64,000 nt of DNA from Streptomyces sp. DH41 (lineage in GTDB: Bacteria > Actinomycetota > Actinomycetes > Streptomycetales > Streptomycetaceae), in the NCBI RefSeq assembly GCF_029813785.1, contig NZ_JARVKY010000007.1, forward strand, positions 1-64,000. The letters run 5' to 3'. The position numbers and the translations under genes are program-made. Positions 38,435 through 46,771 of the stretch are shown here, in pieces. How positions within the stretch are numbered: the first letter of the stretch is position 1; the number at the start of each line of letters is the position of its first letter. The notes under the pieces were generated by a model, which ran no database searches, was not told the DNA's origin, and worked only from the letters and a program-made list of their open reading frames with translations.

Positions 38435-39184
38435 TTAGGCTCCGGCGGTGCGGAAGACACGTGTGCCCACCGTCACGGCCAGCGCGGTGAGGGCGACGGC
38501 GACCAGGACGCCGTACAGCATGTGCGCCGTCGCGTAGGAGCCGACGTACGCGTCCCGGACCGCGTCGACCAGGTAGCGGAACGGCATCAGGTGCGAGAGC
38601 ACGTCCAGCCAGGCCGGGCCCAGGGTCATCGGCAGCATCAGGCCGGACAGCAGCATCGACGGCATGGTGAGCGCGTTGACCGTCGGCCCGAACTCCTGCG
38701 GGGTGCGGACCTTCATCGCCAGCGCGTACGACAGCGACGCCAGCGACACCGTGAGCAGGGCCACGAACGCGAAGCCGATGAGCACGCCGGGCAGTGGCGC
38801 GCGCAGGCCCATCACCAGCGCCGCCAGTACCAGCAGCACCGCCTGGAAGGCGAAGACGGTGGCGTCCCGCAGTACCCGCCCCAGCAGCAGCGCCAGGCGG
38901 CTGACGGGTGTGACCCGCATCCGCTCGACCACCCCCTGGCCGTTCTCGATGATGATCGAGAAGCCCGCGAAGGAGGCGCCGAAGAGGCCGAGTTGGAGCA
39001 GCAGGCCGGGGACGAGCACCTGCCAGGAGCTGCCCTGCCCGCCGAGCGGCAGCTCGGTCAGCAGCGGGCCGAAGAAGAGCAGGTACAGCAGCGGCATCAG
39101 CACGCCGAAGAGCAGCGCGAAGCGGGAGCGCAGGGACTGGCGCAGATAGCGGCCGTAGATGAGGCCGGTGTCGTGGAGCAGCAT
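38435..39184 (-). CDS. ABC-2 type exporter permease (DrrB-like)
   Basis: Protein of 249 residues with six hydrophobic segments and the ABC-2 layout, including FAGFSIIIENGQGVVERMRVTP-type loop (seen in drug-exporter permeases), LMLPMTLGPAWLDVLSHLMPF and YLVDAVRD. It lies 28 bp downstream of the ATPase gene. With the divergent TetR gene this forms a typical small-molecule or drug exporter; substrate unknown. Confidence 0.88.
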   Translation of the reverse strand: MLLHDTGLIYGRYLRQSLRSRFALLFGVLMPLLYLLFFGPLLTELPLGGQGSSWQVLVPGLLLQLGLFGASFAGFSIIIENGQGVVERMRVTPVSRLALLLGRVLRDATVFAFQAVLLVLAALVMGLRAPLPGVLIGFAFVALLTVSLASLSYALAMKVRTPQEFGPTVNALTMPSMLLSGLMLPMTLGPAWLDVLSHLMPFRYLVDAVRDAYVGSYATAHMLYGVLVAVALTALAVTVGTRVFRTAGA

Positions 39185-39212
39185 CGGGGGCGGTCCTCGG
39201 ATCGTCGGGGTT

Positions 39213-39995
39213 CTATACGGCTACGGGGGCCGCGTCCGCGGCTGCGGCGCTGCGGCCGGTGATGGCGAGGAAGGTGTCCTGGAGCGGGGCGTCGAGTGAA
39301 CCGCCGTACTCCAGCTTCAGCGCGCCGGGGGTGCCCTCGGCCGCCACCACGCCCCGGTCCACGACCACCAGGCGGTCGGAGAGGGCGTCGGCCTCGTCGA
39401 GGTAGTGGGTGGTGAGGAACACGGTGGTGCCCCGCTCGTCGCGCAGCCGGCGGACCAGGTCCCACAGGGCGGCGCGGCTGCCCGGGTCCAGGCCGGTCGT
39501 CGGCTCGTCGAGGAAGAGCACCTTCGGGCGGTGCGTGAGCGCCATCGCGATGTCCAGCCGGCGCCGCTGACCGCCGGAGAGCGCCCCGCACTTGCGGTCG
39601 AGCAGCTCGGTCAGGTCCAGGTCGCGGGCCAGCTCCCCGGCGCGCTCGACGGCCCGCGCCCTGGACAGGCGGTACAGGCGGCCCTGGGTGACCAGTTCCT
39701 CCCGCACGGTGATCTGCGTGTCCACTCCGCCCGACTGCGCCACGTACCCGCAGGCCGCACGTACTCCCGCCGGGTCCGTCGCCAGGTCGTGGCCCGCGAC
39801 GGTGGCCGCCCCGCCGGTGGGGGCGAGCAGCGTCGTGAGCATCCGGAGGGTGGTGGTCTTGCCGGCGCCGTTGGGGCCCAGGAAGCCGAGGATCTCGCCC
39901 TCGCGGACGGCCAGGTCGATGCCGCGCACCGCCTCGACCGGGCCGTGCTTCGTCTCGAAGGTACGGGCCAGACCGGCCGCACTGATGATTGCCAT
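39213..39995 (-). CDS. ABC exporter ATPase (DrrA-like)
   Basis: Protein of 260 residues from ATG 39995. Walker A GPNGAGKTTTLRM, Q-loop region GYVAQSGGVDTQ, signature LSGGQRRRLDIAMAL, Walker B VLFLDEPTTGLD, and H-loop FLTTHYLDEADAL. The C-terminal stretch is short. Pairs with the permease downstream. A TetR regulator is divergent across a 93-bp region with a large dyad, so expression is probably repressed until a ligand arrives. Confidence 0.93.
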   Translation of the reverse strand: MAIISAAGLARTFETKHGPVEAVRGIDLAVREGEILGFLGPNGAGKTTTLRMLTTLLAPTGGAATVAGHDLATDPAGVRAACGYVAQSGGVDTQITVREELVTQGRLYRLSRARAVERAGELARDLDLTELLDRKCGALSGGQRRRLDIAMALTHRPKVLFLDEPTTGLDPGSRAALWDLVRRLRDERGTTVFLTTHYLDEADALSDRLVVVDRGVVAAEGTPGALKLEYGGSLDAPLQDTFLAITGRSAAAADAAPVAV

Positions 39996-40011
39996 GCCGC
40001 CCAGAAAAACA

Positions 40012-40054
40012 GAGCCACTGAAATTTTGCAACGACCCCAAGTTTTCAGTGGCTC
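40012..40054. promoter_or_regulatory. Candidate TetR operator, 12-bp arms
   Basis: GAGCCACTGAAA (40012-40023) and TTTCAGTGGCTC (40043-40054) are exact reverse complements around 19 bases. The dyad lies in the 93-bp region between the divergent ABC-exporter and TetR genes, and is unusually AT-containing for this genome. It could bind two dimers or overlap one promoter. Confidence 0.6.
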
Positions 40055-40088
40055 CAGTCATCGGCTCCGGCGCGGCTAGGATGCGGAC

Positions 40089-40730
40089 ATGGCGGAGGGA
40101 CTCAGGGAACGGAAGAAGCGGCAGACCCGGCAGTACATCTCGGATGTCGCCACGGGCCTGTTCCTGGAACGCGGCTTCGAGGCCGTGACGGTGGCGGAGG
40201 TCGCGGACGCCGCGAACGTCTCCGTCAACACCGTCTACAACTACTTTCCGGCCAAGGAGGACCTCTTCCTCGACCGCTCCAAGGGCGTCATCGACCGGCT
40301 CTCCCGCTGGGTGCGGGGCCGGAGCGCGGGGGAGTCGGCGGCGCGGGCCGTGCTGCGCGAGCTGCGCGAGGAGGTCGAGACCGTCTCGCCCCGCGTCGGG
40401 CTGATGGACGGCTACGCGCAGTTCATGACGGTCATCCAGGAGTCGCCCGCCCTGCGCTCACGGATGTGGGCGATCGGCCAGGAGGTGCTCCTCGACCTGG
40501 AGCGGACCCTGCGCGAGGAGACCGGCGGCACGGAGGACGACATGACACCCGCCCTGATGGCCGGTCAGATCAACTGGCTGCACGGCACGGTCCTCGCGGC
40601 CATCGGGCAGCGCATGGTCGCGGGAGGAAAGCCGTCCCAGGTGTCCCGTGACATCCTCGTACTGCTGGACGAGATGGAGGAGCTGTTGAGCGAGAAGGTG
40701 CTCAACTACGCCGTACGGGGCGCGAGGTGA
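40089..40730 (+). CDS. TetR-family transcriptional regulator
   Basis: Protein of 213 residues. N-terminal helix-turn-helix: RQYISDVATGLFLERGFEA then TVAEVADAANVSVNTVYNYF, followed by KEDLFLDR, the standard TetR_N pattern. The C-terminal ligand domain is helical with no identifiable ligand. ATG 40089 is divergent from the ABC-exporter genes, and the intergenic dyad suggests it represses both itself and the exporter. Confidence 0.92.
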   Translation: MAEGLRERKKRQTRQYISDVATGLFLERGFEAVTVAEVADAANVSVNTVYNYFPAKEDLFLDRSKGVIDRLSRWVRGRSAGESAARAVLRELREEVETVSPRVGLMDGYAQFMTVIQESPALRSRMWAIGQEVLLDLERTLREETGGTEDDMTPALMAGQINWLHGTVLAAIGQRMVAGGKPSQVSRDILVLLDEMEELLSEKVLNYAVRGAR

Positions 40731-40884
40731 CACCCGGATGGCACACCTGGGTGTGATGTCCGTCATTTGAGACGTGACGCGCGTTACTAACCGGTCACAC
40801 AGCCCCTCACTCCCGATAATCTCCGGCCGAGAAGACAGGGCCGGGCAGGCCCTCGAGGAAAGCCTGCATCAGGGGAGTCGCACA

Positions 40885-41733
40885 GTGGCACGGAAGCTCG
40901 CCGTCATCGGAGCCGGACTCATGGGGTCCGGAATCGCCCAGGTCTCCGCCCAGGCGGGCTGGGACGTCGTCCTGCGCGACGTCACCGACGAAGCGCTCCG
41001 GCGTGGCACCGACGGCATCCGTACCTCGTACGACAAGTTCGTGGCGAAGGGGAAGCTCGCGGCCGACGACGCCGAGGCCGCCCTCGCGCGCATCACCGCC
41101 ACCACCGACCTGGACGCCGTCGCCGACGCGGACGTCGTCGTCGAGGCCGTCTTCGAGAAGCTGGAAGTCAAGCACGAGATCTTCCGCGCGCTCGACAAGC
41201 TGGTGAAGGACGAGGCGATCCTCGCGTCCAACACCTCCGCCATCCCGATCACCAAGATCGCGGCCGTGACCGAGCGCCCGGAGCGGGTCGTCGGCGCCCA
41301 CTTCTTCTCACCGGTCCCGATGATGCGACTGTGCGAGCTGGTGCGCGGCTACAAGACCAGCGACGAAACGCTCGCCACCGCACGGGAGTTCGCCGAGTCC
41401 ACCGGCAAGACCTGCATCGTCGTCAACCGCGACGTCGCCGGCTTCGTGACCACCCGCCTCATCTCCGCCCTCGTCGTCGAGGCGGCGAAGCTGTACGAGT
41501 CGGGCGTCGCCACCGCCGAGGACATCGACCTCGCCTGCAAGCTGGGCTTCGGCCACGCCATGGGACCGCTGGCCACCGCCGACCTGACGGGCGTCGACAT
41601 CCTGCTGCACGCCACGGGCAACATCTACACCGAGTCCCAGGACGAGAAGTTCGCCCCGCCGGAGCTGATGCGCCGGATGGTGGACGCCGGTGACATCGGC
41701 CGCAAGAGCGGGCAGGGCTTCTACAAGCACTGA
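40885..41733 (+). CDS. 3-hydroxybutyryl-CoA dehydrogenase
   Basis: Protein of 282 residues from GTG 40885 with AGGGGAG upstream; an in-frame start at 40774 would add residues lacking family sequence. NAD-binding motif VIGAGLMGSGIAQVSAQAGW at the N-terminus, then SNTSAIPITKIA, VVGAHFFSPVPMM (catalytic His), and the C-terminal domain with GFVTTRLI and KLGFGHAMGPLATADLTG. It oxidises or reduces (3S)-hydroxybutyryl-CoA in fatty-acid, PHB or ethylmalonyl-CoA routes. The acetyl-CoA acetyltransferase at 58.6 kb catalyses the neighbouring reaction, though it lies in a separate unit. Confidence 0.93.
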   Translation: MARKLAVIGAGLMGSGIAQVSAQAGWDVVLRDVTDEALRRGTDGIRTSYDKFVAKGKLAADDAEAALARITATTDLDAVADADVVVEAVFEKLEVKHEIFRALDKLVKDEAILASNTSAIPITKIAAVTERPERVVGAHFFSPVPMMRLCELVRGYKTSDETLATAREFAESTGKTCIVVNRDVAGFVTTRLISALVVEAAKLYESGVATAEDIDLACKLGFGHAMGPLATADLTGVDILLHATGNIYTESQDEKFAPPELMRRMVDAGDIGRKSGQGFYKH

Positions 41734-41799
41734 GATCGCGTCAGCCCCGGCGAACGTCACACGCCGGGGTGAATTCGGTATCGGTTCGCTTACAGGTAG

Positions 41800-41832
41800 C
41801 AACCTCTGATCGTTTCGGCCAGTCAGAGGTTG
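41800..41832 (+). promoter_or_regulatory. 10-bp dyad before the STAS gene
   Basis: CAACCTCTGA (41800-41809) pairs exactly with TCAGAGGTTG (41823-41832), 13-base loop. It lies between the dehydrogenase and the STAS gene, without a T-run. It could be a terminator or an operator. Confidence 0.5.
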
Positions 41833-41858
41833 TAACACCTGATATCGCCGAGAGACCA

Positions 41859-41901
41859 CACGAAGCATCACGAAGCATCACGAAGAATCACCACGAAGAA
41901 T
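41859..41901 (+). repeat. CACGAAGCAT tandem repeats
   Basis: CACGAAGCAT (41859-41868, 41869-41878), CACGAAGAAT (41879-41888) and, after three bases, CACGAAGAAT (41892-41901). The repeat lies in the leader of the STAS gene, and its A-rich units stand out from the GC-rich background. Confidence 0.8.
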
Positions 41902-41937
41902 CGAAGAGACGACAAAGACGCACGCCGGGGAGCGCAT

Positions 41938-42261
41938 ATGCACATCAGGGGCGACCACGTCGAGCTGGTCGTCGGGGGCCGCCTCGACGTCCGCAGCGCG
42001 GCGGACGCCCGTACGGTCCTGCACTCGGCCGTCGACGACGGAGTCGGCGACCTGGTGCTGGACCTGACCGAACTGGACTCCTGGGACGCCACCGGACTCG
42101 GCGTGATCATGGGGGCCCACCGGCGGGCCGGCCGCTGCGGCCGGCGACTGGTGCTGCGCGGCGTACCGCCGCAGATGCAGCGCCTGCTGGTGGCCACCCG
42201 ACTGCACCGGATCCTGGCCATCGAGGGCGGCATCGGCGTGGAGACCCTGCCCAGGGTGTGA
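41938..42261 (+). CDS. STAS-domain anti-sigma factor antagonist
   Basis: Protein of 107 residues, the size of single-domain SpoIIAA/RsbV proteins. VELVVGGRLDVRSAADAR and LVLDLTELDSWDATGLGVIMGAHRRA cover the STAS core. At the usual phosphorylation site the DS-S-G pattern is replaced by WDATG, so a threonine would be the acceptor if it is phosphorylated at all. Such proteins release sigma factors by binding anti-sigma kinases; none is encoded nearby. ATG 41938 follows GGGGAG. The next gene is a membrane-anchored NTPase in the same orientation. Confidence 0.9.
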   Translation: MHIRGDHVELVVGGRLDVRSAADARTVLHSAVDDGVGDLVLDLTELDSWDATGLGVIMGAHRRAGRCGRRLVLRGVPPQMQRLLVATRLHRILAIEGGIGVETLPRV

Positions 42262-42573
42262 CGCCAGGGTGTGGCGCGAGGTTGTGACGCCACGGGCCGG
42301 TGTGGCCCGGTGGGCCGGGGAGACCCGGACACCACTCGGCGAACCGCCCGACAAACACCCGACACACGCAATCCTCACGAGACTGTGACGTCTTGGACGG
42401 GTCGGCACCCCGGACTGTCGGAGATACTGAGCGAAGGTTTAGGGTCTGGCTGCCCGCCACTTTGTGACCCACTGGCGGGACCGGACCAGAAGCGACAGCG
42501 CGGTGTGCGGCAAGGCCGGGAGGGGTGGTCCCGACCCGGGCCCGCACACGACGCTTTTGGGGGGCTTGAACCT
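42262..42573 (+). promoter_or_regulatory. Upstream region of the membrane-anchored NTPase
   Basis: No gene seen in these 312 bases. TAGGGT at 42440-42445 looks like a -10 box. A hairpin CCCGCCA/TGGCGGG (42453-42459/42473-42479) would lie at the start of the mRNA. The ribosome site GGGGGG is near 42559-42564. An in-frame open extension to 42271 exists but has no ribosome site. Confidence 0.4.
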
Positions 42574-45246
42574 ATGGACCCGAACAACCGGGGACCCGAG
42601 GAGCACGGCCAAGACGGCGACCACCAGGCGCCGCGCCCACGCCCGCCCAGGGACCCCCTCACATCCGACTTCGGACAGCACACACCCGCGCTCGCCCGCA
42701 CGGTGCAGCTCGTGTCCGGCGACTTCCTGCTCACCGTCAATCCCGTCGACGGCAGCGAGATCGAGGTCTGCCCGCCCACGGAGCGGCCCGCCCGGCCCGA
42801 GAAGCTCACCGCGGCCGAACGGACCGAGGCGGAGCGCGCCGCGAGGCCGCCCGTCCCACCGGGACCGGTCCGGACCGTGCTGGGCCTGCTGGCCCGCGAG
42901 GACGAGCGTGAACGCCTGGTGCGGCTGCTCGCCCGCGGCCGGTCCGTCCGCCTCACCGGCCCCGCCGGCTCCGGCCGCACCAGCCTCCTCGACGTCGTCG
43001 CCGAGGACTGCGCGGGCCTCGCGCCCGACGGAGTCGTCCGGCTCAGCGGCTTCCACCGCACGGCGGGCGACCTGCTCCACGACCTCTTCTACGCCGTCCA
43101 CCGCGCGCCCCTGCACCGCCCGGAGCGCGACGAGCTGCTCGCCCGGCTCCGGGAGGTCGGCGCGGTCGTCGTCCTGGACGACGTCGAGTTCGGCGGCGCC
43201 GCCCTCGACGAGCTGCTGGACGCCACCCCCGAGTGCGCCTTCCTGATCGGCGCGACCCCGGACGTGCCCTCGCCCTCCGCCGACTCGGCCGTCGAGGAGG
43301 TCTTCCTCACCGGACTGGACCGCTCGGACGGCGTGGAACTGCTCGAGCGCGCCGCCGGCCGGACCCTCACCGACGAGGAGGCCAACTGGGCCGGCGACCT
43401 CTGGTTCGAGTCCGAGGGCCTGCCGCTGCGCTTCGTCCAGGCCGGTGCGCTGCTCCGCCGGCGCGACCGGCAGCGGGCCGGCGCCGACGCCGTCGACGAG
43501 TTCGGCGTCTTCGCCGACGCCCTCCCGGCCGACGACACGCCCTACGACGCCGCAGAGGCCGACGAGGTGCCCCTGCCGTCCCTCGGTGAGGCCGCCGCGC
43601 CCGCGCCGCTGCTCGCCTCGCGGCTGAGTGCCTCCGCGCGCGCCACCCTGGAGTTCGCCGTCGCGCTCGGCGGAGAGGTACCGCACCAGGCGCATCTGCC
43701 CGCCCTGATCGGCGACACCCACGCGGACGCCGCCCTCGGCGAGCTGACCGACTGCGGACTTCTCTCTCCGGTCGGCTCCCGCTACCGGCTCGCCGCCGGG
43801 GTGCTCGCCCAGCTGGAGAGCGCCGGATACGCCGACGACGTACGGGAACGGACGCTGGCCGCCGCCCAGCACTACGCCTGGTGGGCCGGGCATCCCTCGG
43901 TCACCCCGGAGCGGGTCTGCGCCGAGGCCGACGCCGTGCTGGCCGCCCTCGCCGTGCTGACGCCGGCGACGGTCCCGCCCGCGGACGACGAGGACAGCCC
44001 CGCCGTCCAGCTGGCCCGGACCGCGGCGCCCGCGTTCGCCGCCGGGCTGCACTGGAGCGCCTGGGAGCGGGCGCTGCGCTCCGGCACCGAGGCCTCCCGG
44101 CTCGCCGGTGACGTCGCCGAACAGGCCTACTTCCACCACGAACTCGGCGTCCTCGCGCTGTGCGAGGGACAGCTCGACCGCGCCCGCGCCGAGCTGGAGG
44201 CGTCCATCGGGCTGCGCGGCGCGCTGTCCGACAAGCGCGGTGCCGTCGCGGGCCGCCGCGCCCTCGCGCTGGTCGCCGACCGGACCGGGGACACGCCGGG
44301 CCTCGGCAGCGGCGCGGGCGCGTTCGGCGGAGCGGGAGCCGCCGCCGGATTCGGCGCCGTCGCCTTCGGCCCGACCGCGGGGGAGGAGGTGCCCGACGCC
44401 CGGAACGAGGAGTCGGCGTCGCCGCCCGGGGGCGTACCCGCGCCCTTCCCGCCGCTCCAGCCGCCTCCGCAGTCCCCGACCCTGGTCACCAGCCGGGACC
44501 CGTCCACCGGGCCGTCCCACAAGGCGGGCGTGAACATCAAGGGCTTCGCGCGGCGCAATCTGGTGGCCGCCGGAGCGGGCGCGCTGCTCGTCGCCGTGCT
44601 CGGCACGGTGGTGACCCTCGGCGCCACGTCGGAGAACGACGCCGGAAACCCCTCCGACCAGGTCGGCGTCAACCCGTCGGCCAGCCAGGGTGTCGACGAC
44701 GGCAGCCTCGGCGCGGACCGGCCGGAGGACGACGGCGAGGGCTCGGGCGACACCGGCGGGGCGACCGGCCGGCCGACCGATCCCGGTCCGGACGGCACCC
44801 TCGGTACGTCGGACGACCCGACGCCGACGGATTCGGCGTCGCCGTCGGACGACGCGAGCGACTCGGGCGAGCCCGACGACCCGTCGTCGCCGGGCCCGGG
44901 CGACTCGGACGAGCCGGACGACCCGGACTCGCCGTCCAAGCCGCCCACGTCCGACGAGCCGCCGCCGGACCCGACCTCGCCGGAGCCCACCGACACGGAG
45001 CCGGACCCCGAGCCCAGCACGACCACGGACGAGCCCAGCACCCCTGAGGAGACGCCCACCAGCACGGCGCCGCCGCTGCCGTCGACCCCGGAGACGTCCA
45101 ACAGCGCCAGCGGCCCCGTCACGCCGCCCACCACCGCCAGCTCCCCCGCCGGCACCGCGACCGCCTCGCAGAGCAGCACCGCGAGCACCGGGACGGGCAC
45201 GGGGACGCCGAGCAGGACCGGATCAGCGACAAGCCAGATCATCTGA
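42574..45246 (+). CDS. Membrane-anchored P-loop NTPase with long Ser/Pro/Asp-rich exterior tail
   Basis: Protein of 890 residues from ATG 42574. The N-terminal region is charged; a P-loop NTPase follows with Walker A GPAGSGRTSLLDVV near 129-136 (Arg in place of the usual Lys) and Walker B VVVLDDVEF near 200. A helical, TPR-like stretch (about 470-600; LGVLALCEGQLDRARAELEA) resembles STAND-type regulators. One membrane helix (LVAAGAGALLVAVLGTVVTLGA, about 662-684) leads to ~205 residues of Ser/Pro/Thr/Asp/Glu-rich sequence, probably wall-spanning. I know no function. Its position after a STAS gene hints at a signalling role. The Lys to Arg change may weaken ATP hydrolysis. Confidence 0.85.
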   Translation: MDPNNRGPEEHGQDGDHQAPRPRPPRDPLTSDFGQHTPALARTVQLVSGDFLLTVNPVDGSEIEVCPPTERPARPEKLTAAERTEAERAARPPVPPGPVRTVLGLLAREDERERLVRLLARGRSVRLTGPAGSGRTSLLDVVAEDCAGLAPDGVVRLSGFHRTAGDLLHDLFYAVHRAPLHRPERDELLARLREVGAVVVLDDVEFGGAALDELLDATPECAFLIGATPDVPSPSADSAVEEVFLTGLDRSDGVELLERAAGRTLTDEEANWAGDLWFESEGLPLRFVQAGALLRRRDRQRAGADAVDEFGVFADALPADDTPYDAAEADEVPLPSLGEAAAPAPLLASRLSASARATLEFAVALGGEVPHQAHLPALIGDTHADAALGELTDCGLLSPVGSRYRLAAGVLAQLESAGYADDVRERTLAAAQHYAWWAGHPSVTPERVCAEADAVLAALAVLTPATVPPADDEDSPAVQLARTAAPAFAAGLHWSAWERALRSGTEASRLAGDVAEQAYFHHELGVLALCEGQLDRARAELEASIGLRGALSDKRGAVAGRRALALVADRTGDTPGLGSGAGAFGGAGAAAGFGAVAFGPTAGEEVPDARNEESASPPGGVPAPFPPLQPPPQSPTLVTSRDPSTGPSHKAGVNIKGFARRNLVAAGAGALLVAVLGTVVTLGATSENDAGNPSDQVGVNPSASQGVDDGSLGADRPEDDGEGSGDTGGATGRPTDPGPDGTLGTSDDPTPTDSASPSDDASDSGEPDDPSSPGPGDSDEPDDPDSPSKPPTSDEPPPDPTSPEPTDTEPDPEPSTTTDEPSTPEETPTSTAPPLPSTPETSNSASGPVTPPTTASSPAGTATASQSSTASTGTGTGTPSRTGSATSQII

Positions 45247-45281
45247 CCGCTCGCCGAGGCGGCGAGGAACAGAGCGCGGAA

Positions 45282-45310
45282 GGGCCGGGTCCGTCACACG
45301 GACCCGGCCC
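45282..45310. terminator. Bidirectional terminator between NTPase gene and nucS
   Basis: GGGCCGGGTCCGT (45282-45294) pairs exactly with 45298-45310, loop cac. Genes converge on it from both sides. Confidence 0.8.
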
Positions 45311-45349
45311 TCCCGCACGTGAGGTGACGTGACGCGACGTGGCTCCCGC

Positions 45350-46021
45350 TCAGAACAGCCGCAGCTTGTCGTCCTCGATGCCGCGCATGGCGTTGTAGTC
45401 CAGCACCTGGCAGCCGATGCCGCGGTCCGTGGCGAGGACGCGGGCCTGCGGCTTGATCTCCTGGGCGGCGAAGACGCCGCGCACCGGGGCGAGATGGGGG
45501 TCGCGGTTCAGCAGTTCCAGGTAGCGCGTGAGCTGCTCCACGCCGTCGATCTCGCCGCGCCGCTTGATCTCGACCGCGACGGTCCGGCCCTCGGCGTCCC
45601 GGCACAGGATGTCGACGGGGCCGATGGCGGTCATGTACTCGCGGCGGATGAGGGTGTAACCCTCGCCCAGCGTCTCGATACGGTCGGCGAGCAGCTCCTG
45701 GAGGTGCGCTTCCACGCCGTCCTTGATCAGGCCGGGATCGACGCCCAGTTCGTGCGAGGAGTCGTGGAGGATCTCCTCCATCGTGATGATGAGCTTCTCG
45801 CCCGCCTTGTTGACGACGGTCCAGACGCCCTCCTCCTCGCCCGTGCCCTCCTTCAGGGTGCAGGGCGGCGACATCCAGTTGAGGGGTTTGTAGGCCCGGT
45901 CGTCGGCGTGGATCGAGACGCTGCCGTCCGCCTTGACCAGGATCAGCCGGGGGGCCGAGGGCAGGTGGGCGGTGAGCCGCCCGGCGTAGTCGACGGAGCA
46001 GCGGGCAATGACGAGACGCAT
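45350..46021 (-). CDS. nucS: Endonuclease NucS (EndoMS), mismatch-specific
   Basis: Protein of 223 residues from ATG 46021; upstream in-frame codons look non-coding. NucS cleaves both strands at mismatches and replaces MutS/MutL in actinobacteria. The N-terminal dimer domain is followed by a RecB-like nuclease domain with GPVDILCRD (metal-binding Asp) and [17 protein letters not shown] (E-x-K motif). The C-terminus ends DDKLRLF, the kind of short hydrophobic tail that binds the sliding clamp in this family. The start has no clear ribosome site, and a -10-like TAGCGT lies 8 bases upstream, so it may be leaderless. Confidence 0.94.
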   Translation of the reverse strand: MRLVIARCSVDYAGRLTAHLPSAPRLILVKADGSVSIHADDRAYKPLNWMSPPCTLKEGTGEEEGVWTVVNKAGEKLIITMEEILHDSSHELGVDPGLIKDGVEAHLQELLADRIETLGEGYTLIRREYMTAIGPVDILCRDAEGRTVAVEIKRRGEIDGVEQLTRYLELLNRDPHLAPVRGVFAAQEIKPQARVLATDRGIGCQVLDYNAMRGIEDDKLRLF

Positions 46022-46301
46022 GGTCGGCAACGCTACTCGACGCGCCCGGCCCGACGCGATTCGCCCGTGCCGGGGTGGCCCCGCGGGCTGCCCCACTTCT
46101 CCCATTGGCCCCACCTTGCGCACTGGCCGATTGTCTGCCTACCGGATGGGGCGCATATAGGCATTCTCCTGGTGCGGTCACGATCGGTTGCTTACGGTAT
46201 TGAACGGGAGGTCGCGAGGTATGTACGCAGCGTGTTCAAAATCGCGCACTCCCTTAACTGTCCGGCAACCCCTGTCAGTCGGGGGTGCGAGAGGAGAACC
46301 C

Positions 46302-46694
46302 ATGTCGCTCGACGTCTCACCGGCCCTACTCGAACAGGCCGAGCGAGGCGAGGTCGACGAAGCAGCCTTCGTCGACTGCGTCCGGACCTCCCTGCCCTAC
46401 GCATGGGAGATGGTCAGCGCCCTGGTGGCACAGCTGAAGGTCGACGGCGGTGCGTTCGCCGACAACCAGACGCCCCCGCCGGACGAGCAGGCGCGCGGTC
46501 AGCTGCTGCGCGCGCTCGCGAGTGACGCCATACGCGGTGCACTGCAGCGGCACTTCGGAGTGCGGCTGGCCTTCCAGAACTGCCACCGGGTGGCGGTGTT
46601 CCCGTTGGACTCCTCCGTCGACGAGAAGCTGACCCGTTTCACCTCGGTACGCAGCCAGGTACTTAACCAGTCGCCCGAGTTCCGCGACTGCTGA
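46302..46694 (+). CDS. Conserved Streptomyces protein, SCO5389-type
   Basis: Protein of 130 residues from ATG 46302 with GAGAGGAGA upstream. All-soluble and mostly helical; the N-terminus reads MSLDVSPALLEQAERGEVDE. No catalytic motif is visible. From memory it corresponds to a conserved family named after S. coelicolor SCO5389, restricted to streptomycetes and relatives, with unknown role. Divergent from nucS across 280 bp and convergent with the oxidoreductase gene. Confidence 0.85.
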   Translation: MSLDVSPALLEQAERGEVDEAAFVDCVRTSLPYAWEMVSALVAQLKVDGGAFADNQTPPPDEQARGQLLRALASDAIRGALQRHFGVRLAFQNCHRVAVFPLDSSVDEKLTRFTSVRSQVLNQSPEFRDC

Positions 46695-46708
46695 CGCGAC
46701 GGTCGTCC

Positions 46709-46757
46709 GCTTGCCGTTCCGTACGAGGGAGGTGCAGTTCGTACCGGAGCGGCAAGC
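46709..46757. terminator. Bidirectional terminator, about 18-bp stem
   Basis: GCTTGCCG (46709-46716) pairs with 46750-46757, continuing inward with TCC/GGA and GTACGA/TTCGTAC pairing and one bulged C. It separates two converging genes. Confidence 0.75.
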
Positions 46758-46771
46758 CCCCGCCCACCTTC

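Noticed and set aside
41859..41901. Tandem CACGAAGCAT considered as a CRISPR or origin iteron
   Set aside because: Only four short units, no spacers, no replication gene; treated as a leader repeat.
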